Notes: generated by a model from the sequence alone, not told the origin. 64,000 nt of DNA from Conchocele bisecta (GCA_029237695.1 CM055269.1:29670956-29734955); one strand, 5' to 3'. Shown: positions 19,188-29,029, counted from the first letter of the stretch. Program-made: numbers and translations.

Positions 19188-20626
19188 ATGAGTATATACG
19201 GACCAGGTAGTTCTTCCAATTCCAATCGGGATTGGGCGACAGATTCAAAGAATTTGGAACCGGCAGAAGGGGGATTCGTCCCGACAGAGAGCGACTTTTT
19301 AACTACCAGAAAAACCAAGGCCCTGATCAATAAAACTATATCGAAGGCCACAAACAGGATTCACAGTAGTATAGCAGATGTTAGAGTAGAAGTGCTAACG
19401 GCGACTGCACAAGTTGGGGAAGAGGCCCGGGCGAAAATTGAGGGAGTCCGAACGGGTATTGAGAAATTGAGAAAGATCAGGCGACCCTTACGGATGCTTA
19501 TAAGGTGTTGCGCTCAGAGGACTCTCTCATCAGAGAAGCAGCACTTACTAAACTAGGAGGAAAAATAACCGAATTTCGAAAAGAGGCCCGATTGGGTATT
19601 GAGGAAGTCCGAACGGGTATTGAGAAAGCCCTAGAAGACCACCAGGCGGCCCTTACAGAGGCGTATAGAGTGTTGCGCACAGAGTACTCTCTCAACAGAG
19701 AAGCATCACTTACTGAACTAGGTGAAACAATAACAAAATTTCGAAAAGAGGCCCGGTTGGAAATTGAGAAAGACCAGACGGCCCTTACGGTGGCTTATAA
19801 GTTGTTGCACTCAGAGGACTCTCATCAGAGAAGCAGCAGTTACTAAACTAGACGAAAAAATAACAGAATTTCAAAAAGAGACCCGGTTGGGGGTTGAGGG
19901 ACTCCAAGAAGACCACCAGGCGGCCCTTATGGAGGCTTATAGGGTGTTTCGCTCAGAAGACTCTCTCAACAGAGAAGCAGCACTTGCTGAACTAGGTGAA
20001 AAAATAACAAAATTTCGGGAAGAGGCCCTGTTGGGGATTGAGAAAGCCAGAGAAGACCACCAGATGGCCCTTACAGAGGCGTATAGGGTGTTGCGCTCAG
20101 AAGACTCTCTCAACAGAGAAGCATCACTTACTGAACTGGATGGAAAAATAACCGAAGTTTCCGAAAAACTGAAACGTGTTCCGTAGAGCCGCGAACAAAG
20201 CACTTGAGGATACCTCTGAAATGATTCGTGCTGAGGCCCATACCTCTATCGGGGGGCTTCCCGGATTGGTGGAAACATTGAAAACGCAAAAACGTGTCAT
20301 AACAGTTTGGGCTGAGAAGCGGGGCTCATTGACTGAGGGGCTATATGAATATTCGTTCGGTGCCAAAGCGAGTAATAAATGTGGGGGATACACCATGACA
20401 TCTCCAGGTACGCGGTGGGCGCGGTCATCATAAATCTTGTAGTGGATGGTGAAAACGGGCAATTGGAGTCAATAAACTCGTTGGAGATATTTCATCGGTG
20501 ATTTTGTTCGCCGGTGACGATTTAATTAGACTTTCCGAAGGTAGTGTTATTAGCTTTGTTACGAAAATCGCTGACCCCGCGAGTTCTTCCACTATTGTTA
20601 CATTGTTAATTGAACTTAATTTGTAA
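19188..20626 (+). pseudogene. Fibre-like protein with coiled-coil repeats, broken
   Basis: The N-terminus (ATG 19188) is Ser/Asn-rich. About five repeats of roughly 46 codons follow, each with an ALTEAYRVLRSEDSL-type block and a following E/K-rich helix; together they would form a long trimeric coiled-coil stalk. The C-terminal domain has ITVWAEKRGSLTEG and ends ...TLLIELNL at 20626, matching the head domain of Polinton fibre-like proteins as I know them. The phase changes at about 19468, 19820, 20175 and 20410, so only fragments could be made. By layout it is the vertex spike; the role in host recognition is inferred from architecture. Repeat DNA invites slippage, which may explain the breaks. 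Confidence 0.72.
19222..19235. repeat. CCAAT-ATTGG box at fibre-like gene start
   Basis: CCAATCGGGATTGG, 11 codons after the ATG, in frame. Confidence 0.7.
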
Positions 20627-20647
20627 AATACTGATATATTTAAAATC

Positions 20648-21238
20648 ATGAATGAATCACCGCTTCCGATTGTCAATACCAATCCATCAACACTGTATCC
20701 AATTGTCAATACCACTCCATCAACACTTTATCCAATAAACGAAAAAAGTTCAGATTTTAGGTTGAATAATATCGTCGCTATGCAGGATATTTTAGTTAGA
20801 GAATGTGCAAATAGAAAAAGACACGCTAAAAAATATAAGCGCGCGGCGAACATAGCTGAAGCCTCTAGTACGGTTCTTGCAAGTTTATCTGTAATGAGTG
20901 GTGCGGGGACTGCTACAACGCTAGCTACAGTTGTAACGGTTCCACTTGCAGGGATTTTGAGTGGAATTACCGTTTTATCTGGAATACTTTGTATGGTAAT
21001 TAGGGCGGCGGGTGGAAAACTCGAGAAAAAAATTAGAAAACATGATAGAATATCCGTTCTCGCTAGGTCTAAGAAAGATAGCAACGACTTTACGGTGTCC
21101 AAAGCGTTGGCCGATAAGAAAATATCAAATTTAGAGTTTGAATCCGTGGTGGAAGAAATGGGGAGATATGAAGAATTAAAAAATGATATTAGAATCAAGG
21201 CGCGTGCCACCATGCCCAAAATTGAGTGTACTGATTGA
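20648..21238 (+). CDS. Conserved two-membrane-segment protein (196 residues)
   Basis: An intact frame. Residues 1-32 hold a 10-residue tandem repeat (PIVNTNPSTLY / PIVNTTPSTLY) arising from a direct DNA repeat that includes CAACACT and CCAAT motifs. Residues 38-70 are basic and helical; about 74-118 are glycine/alanine-rich and hydrophobic, enough for two membrane spans; 125-190 are charged and helical. Related proteins occur in Polintons and in mollusc genomes without known function. The frame stops at 21236-21238 but stays open for 21 more codons to 21303, so the original protein may have been longer. It starts 21 bp after the fibre-like gene on the same strand. Confidence 0.68.
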   Translation: MNESPLPIVNTNPSTLYPIVNTTPSTLYPINEKSSDFRLNNIVAMQDILVRECANRKRHAKKYKRAANIAEASSTVLASLSVMSGAGTATTLATVVTVPLAGILSGITVLSGILCMVIRAAGGKLEKKIRKHDRISVLARSKKDSNDFTVSKALADKKISNLEFESVVEEMGRYEELKNDIRIKARATMPKIECTD

Positions 21239-21303
21239 GATAAATTTAGGGTAAAACTTGGAAATAAAGTCGGTGGAAATGTTACAGCACCACCATCCTG
21301 AAA

Positions 21304-21700
21304 TTGTGAAATTTTATAAAATAATTTTTAAAAAAATAATTTTAAAATTATAAAATTAATTATATTGGTGCAGTAAATAATTTATTAATAATAATAAACA
21401 ATTCAACACACAAAAAAAGGTTTAGGTCCCGTCGAGGTTCGAAGTCGCGCCGGAAAACCCTAACTTTGTTGGTGAAAATAGTTGTGTTTTATTTGTTTTC
21501 TTATATTAATTAATTATTATGTTTTCTATGTAATAATAGGGGGTGTTCAGCTTTAAATTATTAATAATTTTATAATTTTCTTAAAATTAATTAATTAAGA
21601 AAATAACGAACCATCCCGTAAAAGTGTTTATAAATAACCTGTGTACACACCGTCTGTGTAAATCAATAATTGTACAACACTAGGTAATGTTTATCATAAC
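21304..21700. other. AT-rich non-coding spacer
   Basis: No gene seen. It includes an AT palindrome TTTTCTTAAAATTAATTAAT (about 21571-21590) and a GAGGTTCGAAGTC stretch at about 21434 that weakly resembles a pol III B-box. Confidence 0.45.
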
Positions 21701-21701
21701 A

Positions 21702-21776
21702 GCCTTCGTGGTCGTGTGGGTTAAGGCGACACTCTATAAGAGACGTGGGTCGTGGGTTCGCGCCGCGGTTGGAGCT
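21702..21776 (+). tRNA. Degenerate tRNA-like sequence
   Basis: TGGTCGTGTGG (21709-21719) is close to an A-box/D-arm and GGGTTCGCGCC (about 21753-21763) to a B-box/T-arm, with a five-pair T stem. The anticodon arm is shrunken (CTCT-ATA-AGAG) and the acceptor stem pairs poorly, so it is a pseudo-tRNA or tRNA-derived fragment. It lies inside the Polinton. Confidence 0.35.
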
Positions 21777-21991
21777 AAATCTTTTATTTATTTCTATCCC
21801 TACAAATGTGGTCGCTATGGTAAACAACTGCATGACAACGGCGTTCCTATCCGACCGCTTGAGGTTGATGAAAAATAAATTCAGATAGCCAGTTTACATA
21901 GAAATACACTCGGCTATAAATATTCATAACCCGTGTAATTGTAACATTGTCGTCTGCTTGGTGTTGTGATTACAACATAAATTAGTTCTGT

Positions 21992-22405
21992 TCAATAATA
22001 TATTTCAATTTCTTTATAAACGATATCGTAGAAATGTATATTCGTAAACGAATCGTTGGGTTTTAACAATTTTATATAATACACCTTAGTTTCATATCCG
22101 ATACGCATTATCCGTCTTAATGTTTGTATTTGCCTCTTGTATAGTTGACATAATTGTCGGTATAATATTGTAAATGCAACGTTTTTATCGGAGCGTAATA
22201 AATTACGCTGGTATTTCATGTATTCTATATCGCCTAATGTTTTCATTTTATAGAATTTATATACAGGATTATAACCCCCGTATTCTTCGTAAACTTCTTC
22301 AACACATCCATTAAATATTTTCAATTCCCATTGTATTTTATTATCCATTTTCTCTAATAATATTTGTAGTGTTTTTTCTGTTTTAATTGGACGTGAAAAA
22401 AACAT
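21992..22405 (-). CDS. Unknown Lys/Tyr-rich protein at right end (137 residues)
   Basis: An intact, very AT-rich frame starting in the shared leader module. The protein is rich in Lys, Tyr and Ile, without cysteine clusters or clear membrane segments; a helical fold with basic patches is likely. I do not recognise it. It reads away from the right terminus, whereas the zinc-finger gene at the other end reads towards the left terminus; both are on the minus strand and share the same leader, suggesting common regulation. Confidence 0.6.
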   Translation of the reverse strand: MFFSRPIKTEKTLQILLEKMDNKIQWELKIFNGCVEEVYEEYGGYNPVYKFYKMKTLGDIEYMKYQRNLLRSDKNVAFTILYRQLCQLYKRQIQTLRRIMRIGYETKVYYIKLLKPNDSFTNIHFYDIVYKEIEIYY

Positions 22406-22434
22406 GAGGTATTTATGACACCAATATAATTGGG
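22380..22434 (-). promoter_or_regulatory. Shared leader/promoter module, right copy
   Basis: Same orientation and nearly same sequence as 6974-7027. Here the bases left of 22406 encode the first residues (MFFSRP) of the 137-residue protein. It includes a CCAATATAATTGG box (22421-22433). Confidence 0.6.
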
Positions 22435-22439
22435 ACTAC

Positions 22440-22461
22440 GATATCATTTTGACTCCCTCTT
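22440..22461. repeat. Internal copy of the terminal motif
   Basis: Resembles the outermost bases of the right inverted repeat (ATCATTTTGACTCCCT), about 150 bp inside it and in the same orientation. Confidence 0.7.
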
Positions 22462-22470
22462 TTCAAAATC

Positions 22471-22616
22471 ATTTTCTCCAAAATTCATAAATTTGCTGTC
22501 GGATACAATTTTCTCATTAACCAATTTTTTGATTTTTCGGGGGTGGTGGGGGTATTATAGGGGGTTGAAAATTATACCACCTCAGGTGGTATCATTTTGA
22601 CTCCCTTTATACTACT
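22471..22616 (-). repeat. Polinton right terminal inverted repeat
   Basis: Reverse complement of 6495-6640 with a few differences. It ends ...TTTATACTACT next to the GCAGG target duplication. Confidence 0.95.
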
Positions 22617-22621
22617 GCAGG
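22617..22621. repeat. Polinton target-site duplication, right
   Basis: GCAGG, matching 6490-6494. Confidence 0.8.
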
Positions 22622-24303
22622 TGTAATTAATATACCGGGGTAAATAGATGTAGATGGAAATCATAATTCACACCAATCAGCTTCTAATATACACACTGAT
22701 CAAACTTCACACTACCTTGTTGACAGATAGATAGCCATCTCAGTTCACTTGTTACACTACAGTAAGTCTAAATTAAAGCACCATAGATGATTCATGGAAC
22801 CAGACACTGAGACACGATTGTGCGGCAAAGTTTAAATTTAATTATTTCTCTCTTAGGACAATGGCCATATGAAGATCGCATCCTGCGTGGGTAACAGTCG
22901 ATTCCAAGAGTAAAGACGTTCGAAGAGGATTTACTAAAGCCTAAATGATGACAGGCACTCAAATCCAAATTCAGTAATGAAAGGCAGCTAGAGCTCAATA
23001 TGTGAGCTATGCGGTGAATAGCAGCGGGACCTATATCATGATATTTAGGTGCAAAGCCATAAACAATGTTCGGGACAAGAGGTTAAGTAATATCATTGCG
23101 ATGTTGCAATCGCTCTTTGGCGTAGGTCATTGACGAATTAAGCTTGTCACGGGAGTGACGACAAACTGAAGGCGGTGATAGGTTGCCAGTTGCTGAGCAA
23201 TCCACAACTTCAGGACAGGCAGTTGTTCAAATAAACAGTGTAGAAATAAACAGCAGACATCTTTGTTTCACGTTTCACTGCAAACGGATAATACTTCTAA
23301 AATATATTTATGGCAGAAAATAAACACAAATGTGGTCTGCTGGGTGATGCTAGACTTGTAGATTTTACACATACGTGTGTTTGCGTATATCAGATAGCAT
23401 CTAAACGCGTGCACATGATCACGCATCCGTATATGCCTTGTATAATGCGGTTGATTTGTCATTTCTTTAGAAATGTACGTTTATTATTTCGACGTGTGCC
23501 ACACTTCTAGAACGTTCACTGGGTTTTGTGCTCGGGATTGGATCGTCTGACTGGTTTACCCTCAGCGAAGCTTGGCCTTATATAGCTATAGCCGGACTGT
23601 TTGATTTTTGGCATGGATTTGGTGTGGGCTACAAAGGGTTGGCTAACATCGGGCTACCATTAAGAGCTAGCTACTATACATACCTGTACCATTGTTACGT
23701 TTGTTATATATTTATCCCATTGTATATTGTAATATTAATATTGTTTGTATATAACCAAACATGTAAAATCATCATAGCATACCTAGGATTGGACGGTGAT
23801 ATAACAATTAAATGTTCTGCTTATAGTAGCAAATCCCCGACCAAAACTGGTTTTCAATGTGTCATATTTTTATTATTTTCTATTGGTAGGTATCATTCCA
23901 ATACAATACTATAAATAAATATATTAATACCAAATATTTTAAGACCGAAAATGTGTATACAATTCTATAATACAATTGTATACAACAAGCTATATATTTT
24001 GAGAACACCCCCACCCCCATCATTACCATAGTAACACGTTATTAATATTAATGTGTGAGCTAATCCCACCTGAATGGTAATCCGGGTAAGGGTGTATAAT
24101 TTGTCTTTACAGCCTCTAAACAACAAAGTGGCCACACATTGTTTGACACTTCTTTAATTACAAACAGAAGGGTACGTGTGAGAAGTCTGGAAATTTATAG
24201 CTGTCAATTGTTCAAACAACCATTAATGTCCTTAAGGACTGACTATATATAATATGACCTTTTGTTTCATATGTATTATAATCATACATCGATAGTGTAG
24301 AAG
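22622..24303. other. Unassigned spacer
   Basis: No recognisable gene. The longest open frame (23528-23914, 128 codons, hydrophobic) has no family resemblance and poor start context. Confidence 0.4.
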
Positions 24304-24855
24304 GTGAGCAAGATAGAAATAGAAACCCTGACGAACAAGATACAATCAATGAAGGAAAGTGTTAGCGACAAAAACGTGACAATAACCAAATTGCAGAAAG
24401 AAATTGAAGCGACCAGACGCGCCAATTTAGAAAGGACCGATGAACTTGAACAATACACGATACAAAACAGTGTAAGGCTTAATGGACCGGAATTACCGCT
24501 GGAAAAGGATGAGGAGAAAGAGACCGCTGACTAAACGACCGAAGTTGCGATTAAAATTTTAAAAGAAACAATTAATGGGTACAAAGGCGTCAAGTGCCTC
24601 GACCAATCATAATAAAATTTGTGTCGTGAAATGATAAAATCAAATCATTAAAGGACAAAAAAAATAAATTAAGGGGCACCGGAATATACATTCAGGAGGA
24701 CTTGACACAATTAAAGGCACACGTGTTGAAGGAAGCACGCGATAGTAGAGAGACAGAATCTGCTTGAAGTAGGGATGGGCATTATATATACATTAAACTT
24801 CGGGCGAATGGTAGATTAGAGCAGATAAAACCTGCTGATTATGAAGACTGGCTGC
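24304..24855 (+). pseudogene. LINE ORF1-like protein relic
   Basis: The first part is a coiled coil (TLTNKIQSMKESVSDKN onward) leading to ELEQYTIQNSVRLNG, the transition into the RNA-binding region of many LINE ORF1 proteins. After a stop at 24532, further stretches (GIYIQEDLTQLKAHVLKEAR at about 24682, then SRDGHYIYIKLRANGRLEQI at about 24769) match the C-terminal region of the same type, interrupted by stops. No reverse transcriptase follows. A dead, 3'-truncated or rearranged copy. Confidence 0.6.
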
Positions 24856-25600
24856 CGCGATAAACCATAATATATCAAACTAAACATGACAGTAGCTTTT
24901 TTGTGTGCTATACTTTTGAATTTTGCATACACAACACATGAAAATGTAACTTAAATCGTCAGTACCATTGAAGCTAATGACATGTTTTGATTCCATGATT
25001 TTCAAGATCTGACTAACATGTATATATGAAAACCAAAATAATATACATGTATACTAGTGTACAGATGTTGTCATCGATGACTGTGTAGAGTGACATGATG
25101 AAAATGGCCAATGCTATTTCATAAACTGTAAGTCGCATATCCTCAAATATTTGTCACTGCACAATACAAAGGCAGTCACGACACGCATGGACATATTAAT
25201 TATTATCCAGTGAACGGTAATTACAGTTGGACCGGACATGCGAAAATGAGCCCACAGGCGCGATTGCTAGTAGCGGCTCGTCATCGCATGTACTATCACA
25301 CTGTACACGAAAACCTCCCACAACATGTATATATTTATATATTTAAATAGTGCCTTATATGTCTGATCGCAGTATTTATATTTGGGTTTTGGCGGTCGGT
25401 TGATAGAATCATATTTTGTGAACACATCAGGTGACAGACTGGTAACAAACACCACAGGTCAGGTTTATCCATTATCACGTTTTTTTCTGTACTGGTCACA
25501 GTCGCAGTAAACATTATTGTCCATACACAACATAATGTTTCTCCAAATCGAACAGTCTGGACTGCAGCTTAATTATACCCTTGATGCTACCGAGTATATA
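24856..25600. other. Unassigned spacer
   Basis: Nothing recognised on either strand. Confidence 0.4.
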
Positions 25601-25602
25601 TA

Positions 25603-26646
25603 CTGAAAGGATAAAGAAACGCAGCGTAAACATTTGAGGTGATTTAAAGTGATGTGTTTGCTGTTATATACAATATTTTATATGAGTATTAAAAAAACAT
25701 CTTTAGTCAACACATTACCAAAATTGCATTAGGTTTTGACCGATAATTCATTAGTAATTGAATCACAATTGACGGTACCCCCCACTATAGCACAGTGAAA
25801 TCCACTGTTTTGTCAGTATTCTCTTGTGCATGGAATTCATCAGTGCATTTATCCTTCTTATTAGGATATTGTTCCACTCTTCCAACAATGCAGTCCTTAG
25901 TTGGTCGAGATTAGAAGGGGTATTCCGACACCCCTTTATCCTCCTGTCAAGTTCGTCCCACAGATGTTCGATTGGGGACAAATCGGGACTGTACGCTGGC
26001 CAGTCGAGTGGGTTAATGTTATGGTCAGCGATAAAGTCTTGACAAACTCTGGCTACATATGGGACCGGACATTATCATGCTGGAAAATTAGTTGACGCTG
26101 TTGCACAAATGGAACAACAACCGGGCGGAGGATTTCATCCCTATACGGCGGTTAAATTCCCGGCTACCACAATCAACGGTGACTTTACCTGGTGAGATAT
26201 CCCTCCCCAGACCATAACCGAGCCACCCAAACATATCCCTCTCAAGAACACAAGCGTCGGCGAAGCGTTCCCCACGACGTCGGTATACACGACGTCGACC
26301 GTCCGGACGAAAAAGAGTGAACCGGGACTCATCTGTGAAAAAGACTTGTCTCCATTGCCTCATTGGAAATCGTCTGGAAGCATGTGCCGCCAACCAAGCC
26401 AAGGCAGACCACGTGTTCGCAGGGATGACGTGCTCGCAGACCAACCTCGCGCAATCGATTTCTTACAGTTTTGGGGTGAATGTGGCGATTATGATTGCCT
26501 ACCGTGTTAATAGCCGTTTCAGTGGCAGTAACGTGGCGATTACGTAGGTGGGCGAGACGAATAGCCCGCCGGTTTTCATAATTTTAGGCCAAGGATTTAA
26601 ATAATTATTGCGTATATTGTCACCCTGCGTTTCTTTATCCTTTCAG
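25603..26646 (-). mobile_element. Tc1-like transposon with intact ends
   Basis: A 1,044-bp element with inverted ends CTGAAAGGATAAAGAAACGC, flanked by TA on both sides. Its length and target site fit the Tc1/mariner superfamily, and the transposase remnant inside confirms it. Confidence 0.85.
25763..26500 (-). pseudogene. Tc1-like transposase, broken
   Basis: The DDE catalytic domain is legible in two frames: FFTDESRF with the first Asp (about 26320), FQHDN with the second Asp (about 26065-26080), and DLSPIEHLWDELDRR with the final acidic residue (about 25935-25980). The frame changes near 26200 and again between the second and third motifs. The N-terminal helix-turn-helix region is not clearly preserved. 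Confidence 0.8.
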
Positions 26647-26835
26647 TATATATACATTGTGTAAGTATATATATACATTATACGCAACTTATCTTGAAAC
26701 TAGCTTACTAGTATATTTATTTTTAAATACAAAATTGTTATGGACTGTCTGTCTGGTGGCGGCCACCATGACCTGTCTCCCTTAAACAAGCGTGTATGAA
26801 GAAAGTTAGTAAGTGCAATAAGCATGCATACGTAT

Positions 26836-26875
26836 CAGGCACGGATACACGGGAGGGGGGTCCAGGGGGTCCTGG

Positions 26876-26907
<32 letters not shown>

Positions 26908-27056
26908 ACCCCCCCCCCCCCCCCCCCCCCTGCTCCCGGCAAAAAAAAAATCAAAAAAATCTACAATACTCGAATAGTTGGATGTGGCCTAGGTGTCAGG
27001 AAATCGCATCTGCGGCGATCTGGCATTTAAAAATTTCCTGGGGGAAGATCCCCATA
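26836..27056 (+). repeat. C-rich-ended dispersed repeat, copy 1
   Basis: GGCACGGATACACGGGAGGG leads into a long C-run (about 26876-26930), then ATCTACAATACTCGAATA and GGCCTAGGTGTCAGGAAATC. A second copy is at 33085-33290. The ends resemble hAT-type termini, but no target duplication could be fixed. Open frames across the C-run are artefacts of low complexity. Confidence 0.65.
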
Positions 27057-27110
27057 GATATAAAAGTAACAGCAGACGACAACTGTTGTGCGTAGCGGTC
27101 TAAGGGTTAA
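27057..27110 (-). mobile_element. Partial TTAA hairpin MITE
   Basis: Right end only of the TTAA family: CAGCAGACGACAACTGTTGT then GTAGCGGTCTAAGGGTTAA. Confidence 0.65.
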
Positions 27111-28040
27111 GATGGTCCAGGCAAGAAAATGTCTCCAGACGTGACTGCTTGACCACGTCAAATTCATAATATTTACACTCAGGCCTTAAATTCAGAATGG
27201 AAACCGTACGCCCATTCAACGTATTGCGTTTATATCCCAGTACATTACATTCAGCCCCACGTGATGTCGCATCCGTGTTCTATGAACACATTTTATTGTT
27301 TACTATTATTGTTATAAAGCTGACAGATAATCATTGTCATATGTTATCGTGCTTGAAGATACTCTAAGTAATTACTTATTACAAATTTGGCTGCAACTAA
27401 GATTTTTAAAAAGCAGAAACTTTTTTGTTGTTGTTGTTGTAGGGATCTTCATGTCTGTGTACCCGCACTTATTTTTCGCGGCACCAACATACTTCTAGTA
27501 AACGCTCTCTTGTGTCAGTCTCTGCATGCTAAAAAGAACTGTCGCACGAACGTGCAATTATTCACAAACTCTAGCTTGACATTGTCTCATATATATATAT
27601 ATGAACAGTATAAATGACGATACATACACACAATTTCGTGCAATTATTGGAGGGGCCAAAACCAAAACATACTCTGCCCCCCCCCCCCACTCTCAATATT
27701 GGGAGCCCCCCCCCCCTATGCCCCCCCCCTCCCCCCCCACTGCTCCTACGCCTATGTGTATACTTGGTCATGATACCATGTGCGTAATATATAGATTAAG
27801 AAGTGTATGTATATAATACGTCTATGGTAATACCAGAGGCATTCCTGAAAACCCGTACGTAATACGTACGGCTATTTATTTATCTCTGGTCATACGAATT
27901 TAACACGTACGGACGGACGGCGTAACTTCAAATGGAAAACGATATGCGCTTCTTGTTATCGCATAGATCTCCGCACTCGGTCTCAGGTCGGATTACACGA
28001 AATACCATCTGGTTACAGGGTGTGATTTTGGTATTGTAAA
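27111..28040. other. Spacer upstream of ADSS with C-rich tracts
   Basis: No gene recognised. Two C-rich low-complexity runs (27678-27745) and a TA microsatellite (27588-27602) are the only notable features. Confidence 0.45.
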
Positions 28041-28046
28041 TAACAC

Positions 28047-28052
28047 CACGTG
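28047..28052. promoter_or_regulatory. Canonical E-box near ADSS start
   Basis: CACGTG 73 bp upstream of the ATG. MYC-type bHLH factors act through this site at purine-synthesis genes in other animals; use here is inferred. Confidence 0.45.
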
Positions 28053-28063
28053 TGCCATTCACA

Positions 28064-28076
28064 TTTTCCCGCCAAA
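28064..28076. promoter_or_regulatory. E2F-like site near ADSS start
   Basis: TTTTCCCGCCAAA matches the E2F consensus (TTTSSCGC) and lies 49 bp before the ATG. Typical of nucleotide-synthesis genes; inferred. Confidence 0.45.
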
Positions 28077-28124
28077 TATTTTAGTGAGCGCGCATGTAAA
28101 CTCCTTTTCGGTCGAGTAAACAAA

Positions 28125-28298
28125 ATGGCCAACTGTGTAGTGAACGGGGTGTCGCAAAACGGGTCTACAGACCATAAACGACCCCGAATCTCGGATAGAA
28201 GTGTGACAGTGGTGCTGGGGACACAATGGGGAGACGAAGGGAAGGGAAAGGTGGTCGACATGCTGGCTACGTCAGCCGACATCGTGTGCCGATGTCAG
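28125..28298 (+). CDS. ADSS: Adenylosuccinate synthetase, first coding exon
   Basis: This cytosolic enzyme joins IMP and aspartate using GTP, the first committed step to AMP. The exon encodes 58 residues: a variable N-terminal tail (1-25) as in animal isoforms, then [19 protein letters not shown], the signature P-loop with the catalytic Asp in GDEGKGK (Asp37), ending in CRCQ. It closes at a good donor, CAG|GTCAGT, in phase 0. The ATG at 28125 fits the animal start; an in-frame upstream extension lacks conservation. The next exon is 32.4 kb away at 60699. Remaining exons lie beyond the window. Confidence 0.95.
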
Positions 28299-29029
28299 GT
28301 CAGTAGACGTTTCATCATCAATATTTCAATGTTTGTCAACAGACAACACACGCATAGTCCATGCGCGTGTCGTACTGTTACTGCGCTATCGTATTGATGT
28401 GTTGTGAACTTATTATTTGTATCGATCTGATATTAACGCGCGTGTTAATTACCAATCACTAATATGCAGTTTCTTGTCAATTAGTGTACCAAATTCTGCC
28501 TCGTGTGTAGACATTTTCAGTAAAGAATACACTTCAAGGGAGGTAATTTGAGGTCAGGTTGACGATCTCGCAAGAAAAGCAGCCTTATGCTGTTGGCAAA
28601 ATACGGGCTGCTGCGTACTGAGCTCACAGGGTTGAAGTAACATACCAAGGCCTATAAATACATTAAATATACCTAAAAGTATCAATAAGCGAAAAAAAGT
28701 AATTTAAACTTTGTTTTCTCGTTATGCACCAGTCAATGGAAATCCCCGCCCCCCCCCTGGCCCGGGGAATAGCCGGGACATAGCCGGGCATACCCCGGGG
28801 TTTTAACCTGTCACGATGCCCCGCACTGCGGGGACAACCCTGGGGCTTTAACTTCGCCAAAATATGCGGGGACGTAACCCCGGGGCTTTAACATACTTTT
28901 TAACTATTTTTTTTCTGGATCTCAGCAGTCTTTATTTATTGAACTATAACCATGATATCACTGCGTGTTGTCCCCGTGCACACCTACACCAAATCACTTG
29001 GTTTTCGACCTCTTTTACGAGAAGCAGGG

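Larger units (their letters stand above)
6495..22616. mobile_element. Polinton/Maverick-type element (adintovirus-like), decayed
   Basis: A 16,122-bp element bounded by 146-bp inverted repeats starting AGTAGTATAAAGGGAGTC and flanked by a 5-6 bp host duplication. It carries the hallmark set of this group: protein-primed family B DNA polymerase, retroviral-type integrase, FtsK/HerA-type packaging ATPase, major capsid protein and penton-like minor capsid protein, plus a fibre-like gene and several lineage genes. Most core genes have frameshifts or stops while the inverted repeats remain about 97-98% alike, so loss of function looks recent compared with the sequence divergence. No adenain-like protease was found. 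Confidence 0.95.

Noticed and set aside
20728..21219. 163-codon open frame antisense to the two-span membrane gene
   Set aside because: It mirrors the conserved plus-strand gene and has no family resemblance.
21420..21470. Second B-box-like sequence in the Polinton
   Set aside because: No A-box and no foldable tRNA shape.
6495..22616. Free virus or contaminant contig joined to host DNA
   Set aside because: A 5-6 bp host duplication abuts both inverted repeats, which marks genuine integration.
26796..27095. Proline-rich open frames
   Set aside because: They are translations of a C homopolymer in a dispersed repeat.
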